From the NCBI GenBank assembly GCA_937934775.1, contig CALGYL010000081.1:1-9595 (forward strand): 9,595 nt of DNA, given 5' to 3'. Shown piece after piece: positions 1 through 4,942 of this stretch. How positions within the stretch are numbered: the stretch's first letter is position 1; every line of letters begins with the position of its first letter. The notes below the pieces were generated by a model. The model was not told where the DNA came from and made no database searches. It was given only the letters and a program-made list of their open reading frames with translations. The position numbers and the translations under genes are program-made. The DNA is from an uncultured Clostridia bacterium. Lineage in GTDB: Bacteria > Bacillota > Clostridia > Christensenellales > Aristaeellaceae.

Positions 1-366
1 CGAACGGGAGGCCGCTGCCCTCGATCAGCCACTGGACGTTCTCGCGGTTGATGATATACACGCTGGTCTGCTGCCGGAGCGCCGCTTTACGCTCGGCTTC
101 TGTGCCCACCGCGACCGAGTAGGTCAGACCCCGTAGGTGATCCCACTTCTGAATCTCTGCGGGCCAAGTATCCCGCGCCACACGTAATGGGGCGATGATC
201 AATACTTTACGCACGTCGAAGTAGTCCAGGCAGAGGTCGAAAATGGCGGTCAGGGTAATCACAGTTTTGCTGGACCCAAGCCCATATCTAAAAGTACAGC
301 GGCCACCTCATGGCGCTCGATGTACTCGGTCACGAACCTTTGATACTCGTGCGGTATGAACTTCAT
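1..366 (-). pseudogene. SNF2-family (DEAD/DEAH) helicase, 5' part, frameshifted; runs off the left edge
   Basis: The first ATG (366-364) overlaps the stop of the VRR-NUC gene as ATGA, and an anti-SD-like AAGGGGGTGAT lies just upstream. The first frame reads MKFIPHEYQRFV and continues to LLDMGLG, then PAKL and a TGA at 261-259. A -1 frame starting near 265 continues as TVITLTAIFDL, then VLIIAPLRVARDTW, QKWDHL and YIINRENVQWLI, open to the window edge. These blocks match the N-terminal ATPase half of phage SNF2-like helicases: Q-like motif, motif I, motif Ia (APLRVARDTWP). Family members use ATP to translocate on or unwind DNA and in phages usually follow VRR-NUC. The break falls in motif I (GLG..KT), so one base is missing, five are extra, or ribosomes shift frame. 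The family call is firm; whether the gene is dead, miscalled or recoded cannot be decided here. Confidence 0.75.
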
Positions 367-647
367 TGGGCATCACCCCCTTCGTGCAAAATCTCTGGAA
401 TTTGCTCCGGTCGGTCGATCACGTACACCCGAAACCCTAGCGCCTCCAGCTGCCCTTTCCGCCTTACCTGCAGCGGGCGCAGGGCCTTTCCAGGCGCTTT
501 TACTTCCACGAATGTCATGCGCCCACCGGGGAGGAGAATGAGGCGGTCGGGCGCGCCTGCCCATCCGGGGGAGGTGAACTTGGGCGCAAGGCCGCCCATC
601 CGACGGACGGCTTGTACCAGTTTCTGCTCAATGTGTTTCTCCAGCAT
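363..647 (-). CDS. VRR-NUC domain nuclease
   Basis: This 94-residue single-domain protein fits the VRR-NUC branch of the PD-(D/E)XK nucleases, whose stand-alone phage members are about this size. The visible catalytic signature is GAPDR with Asp34, then FVEVK with Glu48 and Lys50, and a following Gln60 in the helix (PLQ). VRR-NUC enzymes cut branched or structured DNA; in phages they pair with an SNF2 helicase, which here follows immediately with a 4-base ATGA overlap. AGGGAGG sits 6-7 bases before the ATG at 647 and supports that start. The gene opens a new segment after a ~155-bp gap downstream of the VirE-like gene, so it may have its own promoter. Its exact substrate is unknown; a Holliday-junction or replication-fork role is inferred from the family. 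Confidence 0.9.
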   Translation of the reverse strand: MLEKHIEQKLVQAVRRMGGLAPKFTSPGWAGAPDRLILLPGGRMTFVEVKAPGKALRPLQVRRKGQLEALGFRVYVIDRPEQIPEILHEGGDAQ

Positions 648-730
648 GGTTGCCTCCCTGCGACAACTATGACAAGGTGACAGCTAGTCCCTTATATTCC
701 TTACGCGCGGGTGTGCTTGTGTTGTACTCC

Positions 731-759
731 TTGTTTCCCTTACCCGTTTTGAATATAAT
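731..759 (+). promoter_or_regulatory. Possible + strand sigma-A-type promoter
   Basis: TTGTTT (731-736) and a perfect TATAAT (754-759) are separated by 17 bases. Transcription would run rightward, antisense to the 3' end of the VirE-like gene, with no + strand gene following. It could make an antisense RNA or activate an origin, or be a chance match in an AT-rich core. Confidence 0.3.
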
Positions 760-783
760 GGAGATAGTTGTCACCCCTGTCAT
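758..783 (-). promoter_or_regulatory. Possible promoter for VRR-NUC and SNF2 genes
   Basis: Read on the minus strand, ATGACA (783-778) matches five of six -35 bases. It is followed after 17 bases by CATTAT, four of six -10 bases. It would drive the VRR-NUC gene about 110 bases on. It overlaps the TGTC repeats, so a repeat-binding protein could control it. The match is weak. Confidence 0.25.
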
Positions 784-803
784 AAATCCTTATTTTCCGG
801 GCT

Positions 804-3149
804 TTATGGTTTGTGACAAGTCCTCGTGTACAAGCGTTGGAGCCCATAAAGCGGGATGCGCTTTCGCTCTTTGGTGCGCTCCCAGCCGTTGACCTGCGTC
901 ATCAGAGCCGCTATCGCGTAGCTGTCGGCGGGCTTGAGCTCCGCAAGCTGTCGTCCAAAGCACTCGCACCAGATTTCGGCGTTGCTGACGGCGTCGCGGC
1001 GGATGCTGCCCTTGGCGGATATCGGGCTGTCCCGCTCCGTGATGAAGTTCCGGCGGCTATAGACGTCCATGTCGTCCCAGCCCTCCGGCAGCAGGGTCTC
1101 AAGGTACTCCTCCACCATGCCCTGGCGCTCGTCGACCTCCATCGCCTCACGCTGCGCCTCTTCCGCGGCGGGGATCATATCGCCCTCCAGATACAGCTTC
1201 TCGCCGCTCTCGTAGAGCGCTTTCGCCTCCGCCCAGATCTGGTTCCGCTCCCCGGGCGCGAAATGCCATTTCTTCTGCTGCTCCTCCTGACGTGCCTTCA
1301 CGACCCAGAACCGGCGGTTGCCCGTGATGTCGCGCAGGTATCCGCGCTCGCCGTTCACCGTCGCGATGATGATGCACTGGCGGGGATGGCTTTCCACGAC
1401 CTTGCCGTAGCTGGGGCGGTACTTGTCGTCCGATGTGGAGAGGAACGCCTTCACCTTTTCGATGTCAGCTTTCTTCATCCCGGCCAGCTCACCGATCTCC
1501 ACGACCCAGAACCCCTGCAACTTCTCCGCGCCGGACTTGTCGTCCATATCGGTGAGGGACAGCGTTTCCGAGTAGAACTCCTCGCCCACGAGGTCTTTGA
1601 ACAAGGTGCTCTTGCCGATGCCCTGCGCGCCATCGAACACGAGCACGCTGTCGAACTTGGTGCCTGGACGGTAGATTCGGGCGACCGCCGCGGCGAGTGT
1701 CTTCCTACTGACGGCGCGGACGTAGGGGGTGTCATCGGCCTGCAGGCAGCGCACGAACAGCGTCTCGATGCGCGCTATGCCGTCCCAGGGCGGTAGGGCG
1801 TCGAGGTAGTCGCGGATCGGGTGAAAGCGCCTGTCGTCGGCGGCCTTGGTGAAGCACACGTCGTGGTTCCGGCTGGAGAAGGGTAAATAGCGGACGTCAA
1901 TGAGGGCTTTCATCTGTGCAGTGTCCGCGTCGCGCCAGTACTTGTTGTCAGTGGGCCTGTCCCACGGCACGTCACCCGTGATCTGTACCCGGTTGGCGAG
2001 CTCGTTGTAGCCGAAGCCGGCAAGATCGGGGTCATTGTTTAGGATCAGCATCAGATTCCAGACACTGTTTTCCAGCAGTCTGCTTCGTGGCATATACTTG
2101 AGGAGCGTCTTCCAGTCCTTCGCACCGAACTCCGCCATCGCCGCCGCCTGGCGCTCCTCTGCAAGCTGGAGCTTCACCTTGTCCAGCGTCAGCGCGAACT
2201 CGCACATCGCCTTGTAGCTGGCCTTCTCTTCCAGATCACCGAAGCGGTGGACGCGAATTAGATCAAACGCGTTTAGCAGCTTGCCGCAGGCTGGGTCGGA
2301 AGCGTGGAAGGAGTAGGCGAACTTCTCATCGTAGATTACGACGCCCGCGCTGCTTTCTGCTGAGGTGTAGTCGTACCGTCCTTCACAAGCCGACGGTGCG
2401 TACACATCCGCCAGGTGCTCATCGATTGCGGTCTCGATGGGATCATACGCTCGGCAGAACGTTCCGACGAGATCCTCCTTTGCCAGCGGATCCTTTTGCT
2501 GGGCGGCACTACGCAGCATCACCTCTGACTCGCGGCTGGACGTCGGCCACTGGGTGACGTCCCTCCAGTCGTGGTACATTGCGAGGTACTTGTCGGGATC
2601 GAGAGGCGCGCCGATGCCCTCGTCGAAAATGAACACGCCGTTGGAGGGACAGGAAGACCAGTACATCATGCGGTTCGCTTGGTAGGTAGAATCGTCGAAG
2701 TGCTCCATACCGATCTGCTTGGCGATCATTCGAGTGAGCGCGGGGTACTCGTCTTCGCTGACCTCGCGCGCGAACAGTATGATTAGGCGGCAGCGCGGCG
2801 CTTCCTCGGTATGGCTGTGGGTGGAATAGATGAAGTACGTTATTCCTTCCAGCGCCCGCCGTACCAAGGAAACGAAATCGCCCTGGATGCTGTCCGCGTC
2901 TAGCGCGCCGACCGATCGGCAGATCACGTTGCCGTTTTTGCGGACACCATCCTTCAACCACCCGCCTACGAACCCGCCGACATCCTTTAGCGCGTCGCGC
3001 TGCTCCTTTGGCAGCTTCGGGTACTCCTGGGCCGTTTCGGAAGTGCGGATGGGCGCGCGGTTGCGGTTCACGAGGTAATCCCAGGTCTGCTCCTGGTTCT
3101 TGAACTTGCGGTCGGTCTTCCGGTTGCAGACCGCGATCTTGATGTTCAT
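804..3149 (-). CDS. VirE-like primase-helicase (virulence-associated E family)
   Basis: This 781-residue replication protein has two parts. Residues about 75-180 carry a primase-like block: GALDADS (Asp84, Asp86), YSTHSHTEEAPRCR (108-121) and QANRMMYWSSCP (158-168), resembling archaeo-eukaryotic primase-type domains. Residues about 440-640 are the VirE-type P-loop ATPase: Walker A DGAQGIGKST (506-515), a Walker B-like WVVEIGE (548-554), sensor-like IIIATVN (593-599) and GNRRFWVV (610-617) with likely arginine fingers. Such proteins prime and unwind DNA at phage or satellite origins; that activity is known from relatives and inferred here. An upstream in-frame Met at 3296 would add 49 residues but lies inside the antirepressor gene. 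ATG 3149, in TAATG with the previous stop and behind GGAGGAGG, is the better start. The gene ends beside the GACA/TGTC repeat cluster. Confidence 0.92.
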   Translation of the reverse strand: MNIKIAVCNRKTDRKFKNQEQTWDYLVNRNRAPIRTSETAQEYPKLPKEQRDALKDVGGFVGGWLKDGVRKNGNVICRSVGALDADSIQGDFVSLVRRALEGITYFIYSTHSHTEEAPRCRLIILFAREVSEDEYPALTRMIAKQIGMEHFDDSTYQANRMMYWSSCPSNGVFIFDEGIGAPLDPDKYLAMYHDWRDVTQWPTSSRESEVMLRSAAQQKDPLAKEDLVGTFCRAYDPIETAIDEHLADVYAPSACEGRYDYTSAESSAGVVIYDEKFAYSFHASDPACGKLLNAFDLIRVHRFGDLEEKASYKAMCEFALTLDKVKLQLAEERQAAAMAEFGAKDWKTLLKYMPRSRLLENSVWNLMLILNNDPDLAGFGYNELANRVQITGDVPWDRPTDNKYWRDADTAQMKALIDVRYLPFSSRNHDVCFTKAADDRRFHPIRDYLDALPPWDGIARIETLFVRCLQADDTPYVRAVSRKTLAAAVARIYRPGTKFDSVLVFDGAQGIGKSTLFKDLVGEEFYSETLSLTDMDDKSGAEKLQGFWVVEIGELAGMKKADIEKVKAFLSTSDDKYRPSYGKVVESHPRQCIIIATVNGERGYLRDITGNRRFWVVKARQEEQQKKWHFAPGERNQIWAEAKALYESGEKLYLEGDMIPAAEEAQREAMEVDERQGMVEEYLETLLPEGWDDMDVYSRRNFITERDSPISAKGSIRRDAVSNAEIWCECFGRQLAELKPADSYAIAALMTQVNGWERTKERKRIPLYGLQRLYTRTCHKP

Positions 3150-3796
3150 TACATCGCCTCCTCCAGGAACGCCTCCCAGGCGGTGATCGGGTAGCTGTTC
3201 ACGGTGCCGAAGCGCTCGTCGTTGGTTTCGCACGACCGCACTTCGATCGCACGCGCGCGGCAGTAGGCCGTCAGGCGCTTGCCAATGGCCTTGCACTGCT
3301 CAAGGCTCCAACCCATCTTGAAGGTCCGGTTATACTTCGCAACTGGGAAGAATTTAAGCGATGTGTTCAGCGCGATCTCGAGGGTTTCTTTCTCCTCGGC
3401 CAGTGCGAAAATCTGGCGCTCGGCTTCCAGAGCACGCCGATGGGCAATCTGGAGCGCGCGCTCCATGATCTTGTCCGGGGTGTTCCACGCTTCCTCGATG
3501 GAGATGAAGTACTGCCGGAACTCTTTGCCCATCTCGCTACGTTGGAGCATGCAGAGCTCCTTGGCCATGGGGATCGTGAGCTTGTGGTCAGCTCGAATCG
3601 TCGTCGGATTCTTCGGATTATTGGTCGGACAAATTTGTTCGACCAATCCGTAGTCCTTTCCCGGCTTGAAACCGTACTCACACATGCGAGGGAACCAGAT
3701 GTGATAGGGGGTTGTGATCTCGAGCGCGGCGTGCAGCTCGCGCCCGCTGACGGTCGGGTTTTCGCTGTCATAGTCGATTCGGATCAGATCATTCAT
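3149..3796 (-). CDS. AntA/AntB-type phage antirepressor
   Basis: The protein has 215 residues. Residues about 15-103 match the AntA/AntB antirepressor domain: TVSGRELHAALEI, HIWFPRMCEYGFKPGKDYGL, then HKLTIPMAKELCMLQRSEMGKEFRQYF. Family members bind or displace phage repressors and shift lysogeny to lytic growth. A helical linker (about 105-142, rich in E, R and A) leads to a C-terminal domain (about 145-212: SLKFFPVAKYNRTFKMGWS, CETNDERFGTVNSYPITAWEAF). I do not recognise that domain; it is not the usual KilAC tail as far as I can tell. AGGAGGT lies 6 bases before the ATG, which overlaps the previous stop as ATGA; its own stop overlaps the next ATG as TAATG. The gene sits inside the replication operon rather than beside a repressor, so its target may be encoded outside the window. 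Confidence 0.88.
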   Translation of the reverse strand: MNDLIRIDYDSENPTVSGRELHAALEITTPYHIWFPRMCEYGFKPGKDYGLVEQICPTNNPKNPTTIRADHKLTIPMAKELCMLQRSEMGKEFRQYFISIEEAWNTPDKIMERALQIAHRRALEAERQIFALAEEKETLEIALNTSLKFFPVAKYNRTFKMGWSLEQCKAIGKRLTAYCRARAIEVRSCETNDERFGTVNSYPITAWEAFLEEAM

Positions 3797-4197
3797 TGGT
3801 AGACCTCCTCAAAATCGTTGGTAAAGTAACGGATGGGCTGGTCCCTATGTTGGGCCCTGGCGATTTCAAGCTCCATGCCCTTGGTGATGGTGTCGCCGAA
3901 CACCCAGAGCTCCGCGCACTTTGTCAGCAGCACGATGTCCATGAAAAGCGCCAGATCGCGCTCGGCTTCGTCATCGTCTTGCATGAACTGGGGGAACAGC
4001 AGGTGCGGCGCGATGGGGATGTATCCGCGGTCGACCACGAACCGGCAGTAACGCCGGGTGTTGGCGGTGTTCCGCTCCACGTCGCCAGCGTATGGGGAGC
4101 ATACGTAAACGATGGGGCGAAAGTGATTCATTTTGGAGAGAGCTTCGTAGGCCGTTGGGTCGTGGTAGCCCTCGTGGTTATACTTGCTGATGGTCAT
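3793..4197 (-). CDS. DUF4406-like / nucleoside 2-deoxyribosyltransferase-fold protein
   Basis: This 134-residue protein shows the pattern of the DUF4406 and related families, which share the nucleoside 2-deoxyribosyltransferase fold. IVYVCSPYAGD (29-39) is the first strand and loop, IPIAPHLLFPQF (60-71) follows, and CAELWVFGDTITKGMELEIARA (94-115) holds the strand, glycine turn and candidate catalytic glutamates (Glu109, Glu111). The N-terminus carries GYHDPTAYEAL, a segment I know from clostridial phage relatives. The fold handles nucleosides or nucleotide-sugar bonds, so a nucleotide-pool role is plausible but unproven. ATG 4197 is preferred over the ATG at 4215 because GAGGAGGGC lies just before it and within the longer version. 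The 3' end overlaps the antirepressor start by four bases. Confidence 0.82.
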   Translation of the reverse strand: MTISKYNHEGYHDPTAYEALSKMNHFRPIVYVCSPYAGDVERNTANTRRYCRFVVDRGYIPIAPHLLFPQFMQDDDEAERDLALFMDIVLLTKCAELWVFGDTITKGMELEIARAQHRDQPIRYFTNDFEEVYQ

Positions 4198-4240
4198 GTC
4201 GGCCCTCCTCGGCATCGTTGGGGAAGTTAAGGATGCGGAG

Positions 4241-4262
4241 CGAGGGGGACGGGACCCCCGCG
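4241..4262 (-). other. Weak GC hairpin between zinc-ribbon and DUF4406-like genes
   Basis: GGGGG (4244-4248) can pair with CCCCC (4255-4259) around a 6-base loop, with CG/CG outside one mismatch. It lies in the 77-bp gap between two genes on the same strand. No T-run follows, so it is not a clear terminator; it may slow transcription or protect an RNA end. Confidence 0.3.
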
Positions 4263-4274
4263 CACCGGAAATCT

Positions 4275-4622
4275 TTAAGCATCCATAAAGATTCTCACAA
4301 GCGCGTCCCCAAATTCGGCATACTCCCAGGGAGCCAGATCCGCCAGATCGTAGATGTCGAACCGGTCGTAGAGGCCTATGACTTCCACCTCAAACCCGGA
4401 CCGAGCCAAGATGCTCACCAGCCAGGCAATTCCGTCATAGGTGGGCCTGGGTATCATTTTCTTTTCTTCGCAGTGAGAGCAAAGGACGTCTGTCATGAAC
4501 TCGTCCGAGAGGATCAGGGGCATCTCGCACCCGCACTCCGAGCAGTTGGTGAACACGTTTTTATCGGTCAGTTCAATCTTGACGGTTCGGCCACCCGGCA
4601 GCCTGGATTTGGTGTAGATCAT
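4275..4622 (-). CDS. Small zinc-ribbon protein, function unknown
   Basis: This 115-residue protein has a likely zinc ribbon: CSECGC (Cys27, Cys30, Cys32) and CSHC (Cys48, Cys51), giving two CxxC knuckles 17 residues apart. The segment before it, VKIELTDKNVFTNC, and the acidic C-terminal half (LYDRFDIYDLADLAPWEYAEFGDALV) are not assigned to a family I can name. Proteins of this form are frequent in clostridial phage early regions and may bind DNA, RNA or a host protein. AGGAGG sits 6 bases before the ATG at 4622. It is the first gene after the ~310-bp gap and lies directly behind copy 1 of the bipartite element and its hairpin, so it likely heads a transcription unit with the DUF4406-like, antirepressor and VirE-like genes. 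Confidence 0.78.
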   Translation of the reverse strand: MIYTKSRLPGGRTVKIELTDKNVFTNCSECGCEMPLILSDEFMTDVLCSHCEEKKMIPRPTYDGIAWLVSILARSGFEVEVIGLYDRFDIYDLADLAPWEYAEFGDALVRIFMDA

Positions 4623-4645
4623 TTTCTACCTCCTGAAAGTGTGAT

Positions 4646-4659
4646 AGGCGCTCTAGCCT
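4646..4659 (-). other. Leader hairpin behind element copy 1
   Basis: On the minus strand AGGC-TAGAGC-GCCT can fold into a 4-bp stem with a 6-base loop. It starts one base after the bipartite element and ends about 12 bases before AGGAGG. The hairpin at 9143-9157 has the same position relative to its element, with the outer A-T pair replaced by G-C. Confidence 0.5.
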
Positions 4660-4660
4660 T

Positions 4661-4697
4661 CACTTACTACAGGACAGCGAATTTGCGCTTGGACACC
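4661..4697 (-). promoter_or_regulatory. Bipartite repeated element, copy 1 (promoter/operator-like)
   Basis: On the minus strand it reads GGTGTCCAAGC, 8 variable bases, then GCTGTCCTGTAGTAAGTG. The copy at 9159-9195 has the same halves with a single difference and a different 8-base spacer of equal length. GGTGTCC and GCTGTCC are direct repeats 19 bases apart. TGTAGT could serve as a -10-like box 18 bases after TGTCCA. An A-rich tract (4708-4732) lies upstream on this strand. It ends 38 bases before the ATG of the zinc-ribbon gene, where a promoter for that unit is expected. Confidence 0.65.
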
Positions 4698-4942
4698 CGA
4701 AACTTGATTTTTGTATTTTTTTCTGAGTGGGGAATTCGCTTGATCAACAGGGCCGCCAGAACTCTGGCGAGTCTGACCGATTCGACATGACGTTTTCCGC
4801 TAAAGCCGAAGGCGTATCCGCCCAGGCTGATTGTCTTGTTCTTGTACCCTAGGGCCGGCCGACCACAGGGTAACGGACTAGACCCTCCGCACCTGGGCGC
4901 GGAAGGTCTGGCGTCGACTTTCCGTAGATGGTTTAGCTCTTT
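4667..4942 (-). other. Gap between polA and zinc-ribbon gene: open frame without a start, structured DNA
   Basis: The 310 bases from 4623 to 4932 hold no convincing gene. One minus frame stays open for 91 codons from the TAA at 4945-4943 to the TAG at 4669-4667. It contains peptides such as TISLGGYAFGF and LARVLAALLIKRIPHSEKN and ends FRVSKRKFAVL. It has no ATG, only a late TTG and GTG, and no ribosome binding site was seen. It could be a decayed gene end or chance. The stretch also contains a 7-bp palindrome (CGCCAGA/TCTGGCG, 4754-4769), a weak CGGAA/TTCCG hairpin (4900-4924), and copy 1 of the bipartite element at its downstream end. Confidence 0.3.

Larger units (their letters stand above)
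662..818. repeat. GACA/TGTC repeat cluster, candidate origin or operator
   Basis: On the + strand GACA occurs at 662, 671 and 679 (spacing 9 and 8), TGTC at 769 and 778 (spacing 9), and GACA again at 815 inside the last codons of the VirE-like gene. GACAACTAT (662-670) and ATAGTTGTC (764-772) form a perfect 9-bp inverted repeat. The arms TATGACA-GGTGACA are also inverted, differing by a one-base gap. They flank a segment containing AATATAATGG. Short phased repeats around an AT-richer core, right beside a primase-helicase gene, are the layout of iteron-type phage and satellite origins such as those of SaPIs. An operator for a repressor is the main alternative. Confidence 0.45.

Noticed and set aside
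813..1796. Long + strand open frame of 327 codons opposite the VirE-like gene
   Set aside because: It mirrors a strongly supported gene with GC-rich codons; the translation is repetitive in Leu, Val, Asp and Arg, has no recognisable motif, and no other + strand gene exists here.
3150..3296. N-terminal extension of the VirE-like protein from Met at 3296
   Set aside because: The 49 extra residues lie over the antirepressor gene in another frame; ATG 3149 has the ribosome binding site and the TAATG coupling.
4660..4700. The shared element as a conserved peptide (VSK...AVL and stop in both copies)
   Set aside because: Identity covers all codon positions and breaks exactly at the 8-base spacer, and neither copy has a proper start or ribosome binding site for such a peptide, so a DNA or RNA signal fits better.
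4218..4790. + strand open frame of 190 codons over the zinc-ribbon gene and element copy 1
   Set aside because: It covers a gene with a good ribosome binding site and zinc ribbon on the other strand, plus an intergenic control region; no supporting motif.
4735..4932. Possible tRNA or known structured RNA in the polA-zinc gene gap
   Set aside because: Small stems exist, but no cloverleaf, T-loop GTTCGA-type signature or known riboswitch core was seen.
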